From NCBI GenBank assembly GCA_963798455.1, contig CAWCTD010000003.1, positions 2,542,001 through 2,606,000 of the forward strand: a DNA stretch of 64,000 bases, read 5' to 3'. The translations under genes were made by a program, and so were the position numbers. The DNA comes from CAWCTD01 sp963798455 (GTDB lineage Bacteria; Acidobacteriota; Terriglobia; Bryobacterales; Bryobacteraceae). The notes beneath the pieces were generated by a model. It had not been told where the DNA came from. It saw only the letters and a program-made list of their open reading frames with translations, and did no database searches. This document shows, one piece after another, positions 16,011 through 25,329 of this stretch. Position 1 is the stretch's first letter. Each line of letters begins with the position of its first letter.

Positions 16011-17063
16011 ATGGGTGACAACCGTCATCAAATCAACCGGCGCGGCTTTGTGAAAACCGCGGCGCTGGCGGCCGGCGCACTGGGCGCGGCGGACGTAGTT
16101 CGCGCGGCCGCGCCGCCGGCCGACGTGAAGATCGGCCTGTACAGCATCACCTACGGCGGTGTCTGGTATAGCGGAGGCGCCCTGACTGTCGAGCAGGTCA
16201 TCGGACGAGCCAGGAAGTTCGGGTACCAGGGCGTGGAGATCGACGGGAAGCGTCCTCACGGCAACCCGCTCGACCTGCCCAAGGCCCGCTGCCAGCAGCT
16301 CCGCAAGCTGGCCGCCGATCAGGGCCTTGAGATTTACGCCGTGGCTGCCAACAACGATTTCAGCAGCCCCATTCCGGAGCACCGCGAAGCCCAGTTGGTC
16401 TACCTGCGGGAGTTGATGCGAGTGACGGCCGATCTGGGGGCGCGGTTGATCCGCGTGTTCCTTGCCTGGCCAGGCGTGACGCTGCTTCCCGAGGGCGGGG
16501 GCCGCTATGACCTCGCTCAAGCGGCGTGGAAGGGGGAACATCAGGGCTTCATCCAGGAACAGACCTGGGCGTGGTGCCGCGAGGGCCTCGCGGAGACGTG
16601 CAAACTCGCTGGTGATTTCGGGATCACACTCGCCTTGCAGAACCACCCGCCGGTGATCGACAGGGGTTATGTGGACTGCTTGCGGATGGTCAAGGAAGTG
16701 GCCTCGCCGCATCTGAAGATCTGCTTCGACGCGCGGCTGGAACACAGTCTGGATGAGGCGGGTGTTCGCAAAGCGGTGAACGAGGTTGGCGCCCTCCAGA
16801 CGCTGTGGCACTACGGTGGCGAGTACGATCGGGGGCCCAACGGCATCACGCTGAAGGGAGACGAAAAGGCATTGGGCGAGATGCTTGGGCTGCTTGACGT
16901 AGGGTACCGGGGTTATGCGGGCTTCGAATTGTGCCATCCGCTGCCGGTAGTGAACGGTCAAACGGTGGGGGTCGACTTTGTCGACAAGAACGCCCAACTG
17001 GCCGCCGAGTACATGCGCGGCATCCTGGCTGAGGCGAAGAAGCAGCACACTTCTCCGGCCTAG
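16011..17063 (+). CDS. sugar phosphate isomerase/epimerase family, Tat-exported
   Basis: ATG 16011 is 10 bases after GAGGAGGG; a GTG at 16002 is too close. The 350-aa protein has a twin-arginine leader (NRRGFVKTAALAAGALGAAD) and the same barrel family as the previous gene: YGGVWYSGGAL, FGYQGVEIDGKRPHG, LALQNHPPVI and GYAGFELCHPLP with metal-ligand-like His and Glu residues. It sits 25 bases after the second gene and completes a three-gene operon of exported sugar-acting enzymes. Confidence 0.82.
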   Translation: MGDNRHQINRRGFVKTAALAAGALGAADVVRAAAPPADVKIGLYSITYGGVWYSGGALTVEQVIGRARKFGYQGVEIDGKRPHGNPLDLPKARCQQLRKLAADQGLEIYAVAANNDFSSPIPEHREAQLVYLRELMRVTADLGARLIRVFLAWPGVTLLPEGGGRYDLAQAAWKGEHQGFIQEQTWAWCREGLAETCKLAGDFGITLALQNHPPVIDRGYVDCLRMVKEVASPHLKICFDARLEHSLDEAGVRKAVNEVGALQTLWHYGGEYDRGPNGITLKGDEKALGEMLGLLDVGYRGYAGFELCHPLPVVNGQTVGVDFVDKNAQLAAEYMRGILAEAKKQHTSPA

Positions 17064-17107
17064 GCCTTACCCATTCATCGGCCGGTGATCGGGGGAGCAG
17101 GGCGCTC

Positions 17108-18241
17108 TCAGCCCAGCTTCGGCGGCAGCTCCTCCATCGGTCCCATCCACATCTTTTCTTGCTCGATGTCGGGATGCAGCCGGTAGGTACGGCGCACGTC
17201 CGCGATCTTGACGCCGCGAACGTCGATCTTGTCTAAGTCATATTGCCCCAGGCCGGCCTGGTAACAATAAACCAGGCTCCCCACCCAACTGGGATCGATC
17301 CCCATGGCTTCCACGCCCACGCGGTCGGCGGCGAGGTAGTCGGTCGAGGCAATGGCAATCCGGTGCGGGACCGGCGTTCCGGCGTGGGGACCGTTGCCTT
17401 CCATCCCCTCGTAGGCGTCGATGACCGCCGCGCCAAAGTTGGGCCTCAGCTTCTCCGCCGTCAGCATCATGTTGACCTGCATCATGCGGATGCCGACATG
17501 GTACTTGCGCTTGTCACTCCAGCGCGGCGTCACTTTGGGAGGCGACGAAAGCGGCGCTCCCAAGACCATGTTCTTGATCGAGAGCGTGGCCACCTGGGCG
17601 TTGTGCGTCTTCATGACCGCCGAGCAGATGACATAGGCGTCCGGGTCAAGCAGCCTCGCGCCCAGGCGCACCGGTATGACGTGCGCGTTGTAGTCGAGCA
17701 CTGTGATCACCTGGTACTTTGCCTCCGTGTTCAGATCCACCAGGCTCACGTTCTGGCTCTTGAACTGGTCGACTATTTTGGGGTAGCCGAGAGCCTCGTA
17801 CGTTCCCAGAGTGTTGCCGGAGGACTCGGCGATCACGACCGGTCCCTTGAAGCGCGGAGCGAGGTAGTCCAGGATGCCCATCAAGGCTTCGGCATTCGTG
17901 GTCCCCAGTGCTACCGTGCTGACGCAATTAGGCTTGAGGACGACATACTTCTTGGTTTTCAGGACAGGCTGGATCTTATCATCGATGGCGACCAGCGCAT
18001 CCGTGATGTTCTTACGCCGGCTCTCCCCCTTCACAAGGGATACGGCAGATCGGCCGCCATAGTAAGGATAGGGCTGGGGCTGGCCCACCCAGGGCTCCAT
18101 ATTAAAGGCCCCGCGCGGCGGCCCTCCTTGCGGCGGTTGCTGCTGCGGTGGCTGTTGCGCGGCGGGCAGGACACTCCGTGCGCCCACCAGCGCGCCGGCA
18201 CCGGCGGCAATATTGAAAAAGCGGCGTCGGGAAACTGACAT
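17108..18241 (-). CDS. DUF362 domain protein, Tat-exported
   Basis: ATG 18241 is chosen: GAGGT lies 11 bases upstream, whereas the ATG at 18250 would be only 2 bases from it. The 377-aa protein has the twin-arginine leader SRRRFFNIAAGAGALVGARS, a Pro/Gln linker and the DUF362 core (VVLKPNCVS; GPVVIAESSGNT; VICSAVMKTHNAQVATLSIKN). DUF362 proteins often carry an iron-sulfur part; no CxxC clusters are obvious here. It is convergent with the preceding operon. A second DUF362 gene is at 22328-23497. Confidence 0.8.
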   Translation of the reverse strand: MSVSRRRFFNIAAGAGALVGARSVLPAAQQPPQQQPPQGGPPRGAFNMEPWVGQPQPYPYYGGRSAVSLVKGESRRKNITDALVAIDDKIQPVLKTKKYVVLKPNCVSTVALGTTNAEALMGILDYLAPRFKGPVVIAESSGNTLGTYEALGYPKIVDQFKSQNVSLVDLNTEAKYQVITVLDYNAHVIPVRLGARLLDPDAYVICSAVMKTHNAQVATLSIKNMVLGAPLSSPPKVTPRWSDKRKYHVGIRMMQVNMMLTAEKLRPNFGAAVIDAYEGMEGNGPHAGTPVPHRIAIASTDYLAADRVGVEAMGIDPSWVGSLVYCYQAGLGQYDLDKIDVRGVKIADVRRTYRLHPDIEQEKMWMGPMEELPPKLG

Positions 18242-18433
18242 TGAGACCATTTACCTCGCAATCCCGGGATGTGTGCTGCTTGCAGGCATTATAACCCCTC
18301 CGGCCGCCGCATTTAGTGCATAGCGCCGCCCGCGGATGTAAACTTATGGCCCCTTGTTCGCCCTGCCCGCGGCCCTCTCCCAGAGGTATAGTGTTCACTT
18401 GGCAGGAAAGAATCCAAGCAATCGGAGACCCGC

Positions 18434-19456
18434 ATGAGAATCCTCATTCCCTTATTCCTTATGGCTTTGCTCCCATGGTTGGCGCCGGCAGCCGGCGCCC
18501 TCGATGTGTACGTGATCGACGTCGAGGGCGGCAACGCCAAGCTGGTTGTGTCACCGTCGGGAGAATCCATGCTTCTGGATGCCGGGTGGCCGGGTTTCAA
18601 CGGCCGTGACACGGACCGCATCGTCGAGGCGGCCAAAGCCGCGGGCCTGAAGCAGATTGATTACCTCGTCATTACCCACCTGGACGTGGACCACGTGGGA
18701 GACCTGGCGCTGCTGTCGTCGAAGCTGCCGGTCCGCCATATCCTGGACAACGGACCGCTCCAGACCACGGGCAAGGGCGTCGAGAAGCGCTTCGCGACCT
18801 ATTCGGAAATTAGGGATAAGATGCCCCATACCACCGTCAAGCCGGGCTACAAGGTTCCCATCAAGGGTGTGGATGTGGAGGTGGTGTCGGCGGGGATGAA
18901 GCGCATCGACAAGCCCATCAAGGGCGGAGGCGAGGCCAATCCGGCTTGCGCCACGACGCCCCAGCCGGACGAAATCGTGTCGGACAAGGAAGACAACATG
19001 TCGGTCGGGCTGCTGTTCACGCTGGGGCAATTCCGGATGCTCGACCTGGCCGACCTGGAGGGGCACTACAGCTACGGCCTGGGGTGTCCCAAGAATTTCG
19101 TGGGCAAAGTGGACGTTTACTTTGTCGCCGTGCACGGCCAGTTCAAGGGATCGTCGCCGGTCCTGGAGAGGGCCATCGCACCCCGTGTCGCGATCATGAA
19201 CAACGGGGCCAAGAAGGGCGGCGATCCCCAGACGTGGCCAGTGCTGCGCGACACTCCCGGCCTGGAGGACATCTGGCAGCTTCATTTCTCGGTCGCCGGG
19301 GGGAAGGAGAACAATCCACCCGACGACTTCATCGCCAACCTGGAGCCCGTCAACTGCCAGGGCAAGTGGATCAAGCTGTCCGCCGGACGCAACGGTTCCT
19401 TCACCGTGACCAACAGCCGCAACGGCTTCAGCAAGACCTACAAGCCCCGGAAGTAG
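18434..19456 (+). CDS. MBL-fold metallo-hydrolase (ComEC/Rec2-like), secreted
   Basis: A 340-aa protein with a signal peptide (ILIPLFLMALLPWLAPAAGA) and the metallo-beta-lactamase fold: DVYVIDVEGGNAKLVV, LDAGWPG, the metal motif THLDVDHVGD (about residues 76-85), and a later VHGQFKGSS helix. The opening IDVEGGxA and the THLDxDH motif match the extracytoplasmic ComEC-type hydrolase family. The substrate is unknown. It is divergent from the DUF362 gene, sharing a 190-bp promoter region. Confidence 0.85.
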   Translation: MRILIPLFLMALLPWLAPAAGALDVYVIDVEGGNAKLVVSPSGESMLLDAGWPGFNGRDTDRIVEAAKAAGLKQIDYLVITHLDVDHVGDLALLSSKLPVRHILDNGPLQTTGKGVEKRFATYSEIRDKMPHTTVKPGYKVPIKGVDVEVVSAGMKRIDKPIKGGGEANPACATTPQPDEIVSDKEDNMSVGLLFTLGQFRMLDLADLEGHYSYGLGCPKNFVGKVDVYFVAVHGQFKGSSPVLERAIAPRVAIMNNGAKKGGDPQTWPVLRDTPGLEDIWQLHFSVAGGKENNPPDDFIANLEPVNCQGKWIKLSAGRNGSFTVTNSRNGFSKTYKPRK

Positions 19457-19477
19457 ACGCCGGAAGCCGCCAGGGCC

Positions 19478-20008
19478 TCACTTTCCCTTCATCAGCAAGA
19501 CGCTGACGGAGTACGGCGGGAATGTCCGCGTGAAGTCGGCGCTGAGCCCGTCCACGCTGGTGGTGACGGGCACGATCCTGGACGGCTCGGTGATCGAATT
19601 CGTATCCTCCGGGCCACTCGCAGTCATCGCAACGAGCTGTCCCTTGGGCTGGATGCCGGCCACGCGGCTGACCTGCACGTGTACGGACTGCGGCGCGTTG
19701 CCCCGGTTGACGACCTTCACGTAGATCGTGCCCGTCTTGCTATCGCGGGTCGCGTTAAAGAACAGCAGCGGCGCCTGCTGCGGCGGTGTGGCGGGCTGTG
19801 CGGCGCCCGTGCGCCCGTCTTTGGCGCGCCGCGCCCCCCAGGTGCTGCTGGCGATGGCGACGGTGAGCGATCCCGCAAAGCCCGGGCCGGCTTTGGCATA
19901 GAGCGTGGCCCGGTAGCGCGTGTTAGGCTTCACGGGGATACCCCAAGATCCGTCGTTGGCGATGCCTACGCGCTGGTTTCCGGCGGCCTGGGTCACGGTC
20001 AGCTTCAA
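19478..20008 (-). pseudogene. remnant of a GH51-like alpha-L-arabinofuranosidase (catalytic domain deleted)
   Basis: The 176-codon frame joins two ends of a large enzyme. The N-terminal 60 residues (VGIANDGSWGIPVKPNTRYR; YAKAGPGFAGSLTVAIASS) look like the carbohydrate-binding domain that opens GH51 enzymes. The C-terminal part (TIYVKVVNRGNAPQSVHVQV; NSITEPSRIVP; FPPYSVSVLLMKGK) is the alpha-L-AF C-terminal beta domain. The catalytic TIM barrel is absent. The first codon available is a TTG, the frame stays open upstream (VLTVPTSLKL), and no ribosome site is seen. Read as a deletion remnant. Confidence 0.6.
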
Positions 20009-20113
20009 GCTGGTCGGAACCGTGAGGACATCCCGCCGTTTTGTTCTAATATGGCGGATGGGCCGGCCGCAGGGTGTGTAGCGGCGTCGTCACCGGAGAA
20101 TAGGGGGAGACAG

Positions 20114-20953
20114 ATGAGAACAGATCGTTTCAGTCGCGCATCCGCCTTGGTGTTTTGCACCCTCGCCTTGGCCGTCCTTATCGCTGCCACCGGTGCGCAG
20201 CAGCAGCCGAATGCCGACCTGGGATTCACGGACACGCCGATTCTGCCCGGCATGAAATGGCACGTCCACGATCCGGATCGCCCGCATCCCAACGTGGTGA
20301 CGCCCGGCGCGACCCCCGGCGCCCCGCCTTCCGATGCCATCGTGCTGTTCGACGGCAAAGATCTCTCGAAGTGGACGCAGTATGGAAGCGGCGCGGAGAG
20401 CAGCAAGCTGCTCGAACCACGATGGAAGCTGGGGGACGGCTATTTCGAGGTCGCGCCCCGAACCGGAAGTCTCTATACGCGCGAGAAATTCGGCTCCTGC
20501 CAGCTTCACCTCGAATGGGCGTCGCCCGCCGAGGTGCGCGGCACCAGCCAGGCGCGTGGCAACAGCGGGGTGCTGTTCATGAGCCGGTATGAAATCCAGG
20601 TGCTGGACGCCTACAACAACCCCACCTACGCCGATGGCTCAACCGGCGCCATTTACGGGCAGTGGCCGCCGCTGGCGCTTCCGGCCCGCAAGCCGGGCGA
20701 GTGGAACACGTACGACATCGTCTTCGAAGCGCCCCAGTTCGACGGGGACAAGGTCGTGAGGCCGGCCTTCTTCACCGTGTTCTACAACGGCGTGGTGGTG
20801 CAATACCACAAGGACTCCATGGGGCCGATGGTCTACCGGCAGGTGGCCCACTACGTGCCACACGCTTCCGAAGAGCCGTTGATGCTGCAGGACCACAACA
20901 CGCCCGTGCGCTACCGGAACGTCTGGATCCGGCGGCTGGGCAGCTACTTCTAA
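20114..20953 (+). CDS. DUF1080 (3-keto-disaccharide hydrolase-like) secreted protein
   Basis: ATG 20114 follows TAGGGGGAGA. The 279-aa product has a signal peptide (ALVFCTLALAVLIAATGAQQ) and the DUF1080 lectin-like beta-sandwich: IVLFDGKDLSKWTQYG, SCQLHLEWASPAE, RGNSGVLFMSRYEIQVLDAY, GAIYGQWPPL and PEGEW-like WNTYDIVF, ending VRYRNVWIRRLGSYF. These exported proteins act on or bind glycosides and are abundant in acidobacteria and planctomycetes. It is convergent with the dehydratase gene, 11 bases away. Confidence 0.88.
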   Translation: MRTDRFSRASALVFCTLALAVLIAATGAQQQPNADLGFTDTPILPGMKWHVHDPDRPHPNVVTPGATPGAPPSDAIVLFDGKDLSKWTQYGSGAESSKLLEPRWKLGDGYFEVAPRTGSLYTREKFGSCQLHLEWASPAEVRGTSQARGNSGVLFMSRYEIQVLDAYNNPTYADGSTGAIYGQWPPLALPARKPGEWNTYDIVFEAPQFDGDKVVRPAFFTVFYNGVVVQYHKDSMGPMVYRQVAHYVPHASEEPLMLQDHNTPVRYRNVWIRRLGSYF

Positions 20954-20964
20954 GCGCTGAGTGC

Positions 20965-22317
20965 CTACTGCTTGATGACCGTGCCGTCGAGGCGGCGGAT
21001 GACGCCCCAGCCGCCGTTCAGGCCGCCCGTCGCGCCGCCCCGGCCTTCACGGAACGGGTACTTGGCGGCCAGCTTCTCGTCCACTTCGATGCCCCAGCCC
21101 GGCGAGTCGTTGGGGTACAGATAACCGTCCTTGAAGGTCTCCGAGCCTTTGAAGATCTCCGCCTCCACGCCCCGTATCCTGCCGCCTTCCTGTATCCCGA
21201 AGTTGTAGCTGGCCAGATCCAGATGCAGGTTGCACATGTGCCCTACCGGCGACACGTCCCCCGGCCCGTGCCACGCCGTCTTCACCCCGAAGTGCTCGCC
21301 CAGAATGGCCATCTTCCGGCAGGGCGTCAGGCCCCCGGCTTGGGTAATGTGGATCCGCATGTAGTCGATCAGCCGCTCGGAGATCAGCGGAACCCACTCG
21401 TGCGGGCTGTTGAACAACTCACCCATCGCCAGCGGCGTGTTGCACTGCGCCCGGATCTGGCGGAAGTAGGCAAGGTCCTCCGGCGAGACCGCGTCCTCCA
21501 GGTAGAACAGCTTCACGTCTTCGACGTCCTTGGCAAACTGGACGGCCTCGCGCGGCGAGATCCGCTCGTGGATGTCGTGCAGCAGGTTGACCTCGTCCCC
21601 CAGTTGCTTGCGCACCTCGTGCAGCATGGGGACGGTAAGCCGGATGTAGGCGCCCGGCTCGTAGACCGGGTCGCTATGCAGCGCCGGGACCTTGACGGCG
21701 GCTCCCCCGCCTCCCCCGCCGTAAGCCGACATGCCGGGCACACCCATCTGGAGGCGGACGTGGCGGTAGCCCTCCGCCATGGCCTTGTGCGCACCTTCCA
21801 CAATCTGCGGAACCGTGTTGCCGCTGATGCTGGTATAGGTGGCCGCCGCCTCGCGCATCTTGCCGCCCAGAAGCTGGTAGACCGGCATCCCCGCCTGGCG
21901 TCCCTTGATGTCCCACAGCGCCTGGTCCACGCCGCTCATGGCGTTGTTCAGCACCGGCCCGTTGCGCCAGTAGGAACTGTTGTACATCATCTGCCAGGTG
22001 TCGTCGATGCGGTCGGCTGGCCGGCCCACCAGCAGCGGCCTCAAGTACTTCTCCACCGCCGGGACTACCAGGTCGGCCCGCTGGGTGAAGGTGCCGCAGC
22101 CGTAGCCGTAGAGCCCGGCCTGGTCGGTGGTGATCTTGACCACAACCAGCCGCGACCCTCCGGGTTGGGTGGCGATCACGCTGACGTCCTTGATAATCGG
22201 GGAAGGCGTGCCGCGCGTGGCACGTGCCACCTGCTCCTGCGCCTTCGCTTCCCGCGCCGACACCAGGCCGGCCAGACTCCCGCCCGCGGCCATCTGTAAC
22301 ATTTCTCTTCGTTTCAT
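20965..22317 (-). CDS. enolase-superfamily sugar-acid dehydratase (mannonate dehydratase/RspA-like), Tat-exported
   Basis: ATG 22317 begins a twin-arginine-like leader (KRREMLQMAAGGSLAGLVSA); a longer frame to 22353 starts before it. The 450-aa protein has the MR/MLE layout: the capping domain (YGYGCGTFTQRADLVVPAVE, NNAMSGVDQALWDIKGRQAG), the barrel with LLHDIHERISP, EDAVSPEDL and GELFNSPHEW supplying metal-binding acidic residues, and ITQAGGLTPCRKMA. This is the ManD/RspA type. Export is unusual for a dehydratase but common for this lineage. The DUF362 gene is 10 bases upstream, so they share a transcript. Confidence 0.85.
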   Translation of the reverse strand: MKRREMLQMAAGGSLAGLVSAREAKAQEQVARATRGTPSPIIKDVSVIATQPGGSRLVVVKITTDQAGLYGYGCGTFTQRADLVVPAVEKYLRPLLVGRPADRIDDTWQMMYNSSYWRNGPVLNNAMSGVDQALWDIKGRQAGMPVYQLLGGKMREAAATYTSISGNTVPQIVEGAHKAMAEGYRHVRLQMGVPGMSAYGGGGGGAAVKVPALHSDPVYEPGAYIRLTVPMLHEVRKQLGDEVNLLHDIHERISPREAVQFAKDVEDVKLFYLEDAVSPEDLAYFRQIRAQCNTPLAMGELFNSPHEWVPLISERLIDYMRIHITQAGGLTPCRKMAILGEHFGVKTAWHGPGDVSPVGHMCNLHLDLASYNFGIQEGGRIRGVEAEIFKGSETFKDGYLYPNDSPGWGIEVDEKLAAKYPFREGRGGATGGLNGGWGVIRRLDGTVIKQ

Positions 22318-22327
22318 ACCAGTATCC

Positions 22328-23497
22328 TCATGCTCTTGGTTGTGGAACCTCACGGAATTTGAACAATGCCTGCTGGATCGGAGTGCCGATGACTTCGATT
22401 TGCCTGAGATCGCGGGTGCCCACGCCGAGTTGCTCGGCCAGGCGCAACGTGTTGTCGCAGGTTTCGAACGGCGCGGCGCCGCGGTCGGCCATCGGATCGA
22501 AACCCATGATGGCCATGGCCACCGCGTCCGTCGTCACGCAGTTGGTGCCCGCGACCAGCACACCCGGAGCGCACGGCCGCACGCCGCGGTTCCAAGGACC
22601 TTCTCCTCCCGCCATGGTTTCGATCCCATCCAAAACAGTGAGGTGGACGGGCCGGGCGGCGACCAAGTCCGCGATGCAGCGCGGAATGCGATAGCCTCCC
22701 TCGCGCGGGCTGCTGGGATCTTTCTCGGACAGCGCGCTCCTGGAGGGCTGCCGGTTGCCGTTGTGCATGACGCCGGTGCGCCCGGCATAAGGGATCGGGC
22801 TCGGTTCCTCGATGCCGCAGCGGTCTCCGTAGATTGTCGTCGGCGTGATGCCGAAGCAGTTCTTGATGGAGAGAGTGATGCCGGCCGTGGCGTGCTCCTT
22901 GATCTTTGCCATGGAAACGAACACATCGCATTCGGAATAAGCTGTGTTCAGATCATAGGCCGGAAACAGGTGCCCCCCATTGGGCACGGTGAACCGCGTG
23001 TACGGCTTGGTTCCCTTGTAGGGCAGGTTCGTGTTCAGGAGTTCCACCCGGGGACCGGCTTTGAGTATCACGTCCGGGTCCCAGCCGGCCGTGTACATGA
23101 ACTCCTCCAGGGAGTCGGGCCAGGCGTAGGCGCCTTCCACCACCCGGATACGCCGTGCGCCAGCCTTGTCCAACAGGTGGACCGTGGCCGCGATCGATCC
23201 GGGGTCGTTCCAGTGGGCGCGTCCAGCGGGCAGGAAGCCGAGGCGATAGTACGCCTCACCGGTCAGGTTGATCTTGACCACGACCGTCTTGCCCTTGACC
23301 AGCTTGCCAAGCCCGCCCAGTTGGTCGAACATCTTTTCCATCGTGGCGACATACCCGGCGCCGTAGTCCCGGCACTTTGCCACCGCCACGGGAGCGGTGG
23401 GAGCGGCGGCGTGCATCCTCGCCGGCTGCACCAGTGCCAGGCCTGCCGCGGCCCCAAGACCCGCCATGAACTCTCGCCGGTTCAGTTCGTTCCTCAT
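22328..23497 (-). CDS. DUF362 domain protein, Tat-exported
   Basis: The 389-aa protein has a twin-arginine leader (NRREFMAGLGAAAGLALVQP) and the DUF362 core: KTVVVKINLTGEAYYRLG, RIRVVEGAYAWPDS, CDVFVSMAKIKEHATAGITL and SIKNCFGITP. It is a paralogue of the protein at 17108-18241 but clearly different in sequence. It lies in a minus-strand run with the unknown GH-like gene upstream (17 bases) and the dehydratase downstream (10 bases). Confidence 0.82.
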   Translation of the reverse strand: MRNELNRREFMAGLGAAAGLALVQPARMHAAAPTAPVAVAKCRDYGAGYVATMEKMFDQLGGLGKLVKGKTVVVKINLTGEAYYRLGFLPAGRAHWNDPGSIAATVHLLDKAGARRIRVVEGAYAWPDSLEEFMYTAGWDPDVILKAGPRVELLNTNLPYKGTKPYTRFTVPNGGHLFPAYDLNTAYSECDVFVSMAKIKEHATAGITLSIKNCFGITPTTIYGDRCGIEEPSPIPYAGRTGVMHNGNRQPSRSALSEKDPSSPREGGYRIPRCIADLVAARPVHLTVLDGIETMAGGEGPWNRGVRPCAPGVLVAGTNCVTTDAVAMAIMGFDPMADRGAAPFETCDNTLRLAEQLGVGTRDLRQIEVIGTPIQQALFKFREVPQPRA

Positions 23498-23513
23498 CGC
23501 AGTTCCCCAGTGG

Positions 23514-24989
23514 TCATACCTCTAAGTCTAGCGCGCCGTATGCCGGCATCGATGTTACATGGATGTCGGTGCCGCCGTACTCGGCCGCGACGTGCTCGAC
23601 AGGTGCGGACTCGGCCGCCTGAAGGGACCAAAGCCGTGCGCCGCGCACGCTCTGGCGAACCCACACGGTCATCTGGCTTATCCCGCGCGCGCCGGCATAG
23701 GTCAAGAGCTGCACGAGCGCGGTCTTGCCGTCCGCGGATCCCGTGAAGTGGTAGCCACCCGAGGCGCCGCCCCCGAAGAGCCTCACCTGATCGTTGGCGT
23801 GACTGAGCAGAATCTGGGTGTCAACGGAGATTTGGAACGGGTCGGCCAGTTCCTCCTTCGCCAGCGCGAGCCTTCCCTTCCCCAGCGAGCGCACGTCGAA
23901 CCGGGGGTGAGTGCCGGGGCCCAGGGACTTCCCCTCGGAACCCCACTTGGGACCCGTCACCAGCAGCCCGCCATTCTCGACAAAGGTCAGGATCGTCTGC
24001 CTCAATTGTCCGGACGGCTGCTCGCCGTCGGCATAGACCAGCGCCTTCAGACCGGTGAAGGGCTGCGCCATGGCGGTCTGTTTCCAGATGACCCGGTACA
24101 GGGCGCCCTTGCGGAACATCAGGTTCAGGATCTCGCCGCTCAGGTCGAAGTTCCCTCCGGTGAAATCGGAGATCACCCCGATGACGCCCAGCGGCCGGTA
24201 GGACCTCCATTCGCGGTGCTTCTCGAAGAACACAAGGGCAGCGGCGACTCCCTTCCAAGTCTGTTGAGCAGTCGAGTTTCCTTCGATGAGACGCGCGCGG
24301 AGATTGTCGTCCAGGGAGACGACCCAGCGGCCCCCGGCCGCCTCCGCGTCGCAGACGGCCATGGAATAGCTCTGAGCCGGCACGACGGTCCGGCCTCCGG
24401 GCGGATCGAACATGAGCCATACCTCGGCCTTGGCGCGGGCTCGCGCGAGCTGGATATACCAGCCGTTAGAGTCGAGCCACGGCAGGGCCGTCGGGCCCGC
24501 GTTCGTGCCTCCGCCTTGGCGGCCGCGCACACCGGGCCAGACGTTGCCGGTGACCGGCATGACCGGCGCCGTGGAATCCCAAGGCGCGTGGGCGCGATCT
24601 CCCCAGGGAATCACCAGGGGGTCAGGCTTGCCTTTGAAGCCCTGGATGGCGACCGCGGAAAGGCCAGCGGACCTGGCGGCCGCGATCGCCGCGTTGTGGT
24701 CCGCGGAGCCCTCGACCCATCCGACGACCGACAGCTTGCGGCGGCTCGCTTCCGCGACCAGGGGGCCGGCCGTCTTCTGCTGCTCGACGTCCGCAGGCAA
24801 GCCGGCGGCCCAACTCATCACCAAGCAGTTAACCGGCGTGCCCTTCAAGAGGTCCAGTGCAGCCGGCTCATGCCAGCGGGTCAAGGCTTGTTGTGCTTGC
24901 GCGGTGAAACCCTCACTGTTTTGGCGCCGGCTGATCTCAAGCGGTCCGCTCGGCCAGCGCATGGGGATCAAGTTCGGTGACAGAGCCAT
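23514..24989 (-). CDS. putative glycoside-hydrolase-like protein, unknown specificity
   Basis: ATG 24989 is preferred over a TTG at 25028. The 491-aa protein has no signal peptide. It contains a barrel-like first half (LSVVGWVEGSADHNAAI; SAVAIQGFKGKPDP; NGWYIQLARARAKAEVW), then a segment like beta-galactosidase trimerisation/GATase-like domains (GVIGVISDFTGGN; GLKALVYADGE; ILTFVENGGLLVTGPKWG) and a C-terminal beta part. This architecture occurs in unclassified glycosidase families; catalytic acids cannot be assigned. It heads a three-gene minus-strand operon. Confidence 0.6.
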   Translation of the reverse strand: MALSPNLIPMRWPSGPLEISRRQNSEGFTAQAQQALTRWHEPAALDLLKGTPVNCLVMSWAAGLPADVEQQKTAGPLVAEASRRKLSVVGWVEGSADHNAAIAAARSAGLSAVAIQGFKGKPDPLVIPWGDRAHAPWDSTAPVMPVTGNVWPGVRGRQGGGTNAGPTALPWLDSNGWYIQLARARAKAEVWLMFDPPGGRTVVPAQSYSMAVCDAEAAGGRWVVSLDDNLRARLIEGNSTAQQTWKGVAAALVFFEKHREWRSYRPLGVIGVISDFTGGNFDLSGEILNLMFRKGALYRVIWKQTAMAQPFTGLKALVYADGEQPSGQLRQTILTFVENGGLLVTGPKWGSEGKSLGPGTHPRFDVRSLGKGRLALAKEELADPFQISVDTQILLSHANDQVRLFGGGASGGYHFTGSADGKTALVQLLTYAGARGISQMTVWVRQSVRGARLWSLQAAESAPVEHVAAEYGGTDIHVTSMPAYGALDLEV

Positions 24990-25115
24990 ATCCGGTGGTC
25001 CACTCTCCTCGCTGCGGGCTGTGCGCAAAGCAGAGTATAACTCTTCCGGGTTGCACCCGGCTCGGAGGCGCTGTTAGAATTGGATTTCCCGGAGCAAAGA
25101 GAGGAATCCTGATTC

Positions 25116-25310
25116 ATGGCAAGAGTCTGCGATATCTGCGGCCGAGGCCCTCAGTTCGGACATCGGATCAGCCACGCCCACAACTTGACCAACCGGCGCT
25201 GGAACATCAACCTTCAGACCGTACACGCCGTGGTCGACGGAGTACCCAAGAAGATCCGCGTTTGCACAAACTGCATCAAGTCGGGCAAGGTCCAGAAGGC
25301 CGGAAACTAG
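25116..25310 (+). CDS. rpmB: 50S ribosomal protein L28
   Basis: A complete 64-aa L28: ARVCDICGRGPQFGHRISHA, NRRWNINLQTV and VCTNCIKSGKVQKAGN. It keeps both CxxC pairs (CDIC and CTNC) of the zinc-binding form of L28. GGAG lies upstream. It is a single gene followed 20 bases later by the FAH-family gene. Confidence 0.97.
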   Translation: MARVCDICGRGPQFGHRISHAHNLTNRRWNINLQTVHAVVDGVPKKIRVCTNCIKSGKVQKAGN

Positions 25311-25329
25311 CCGGCATCCGGGAACTGCT

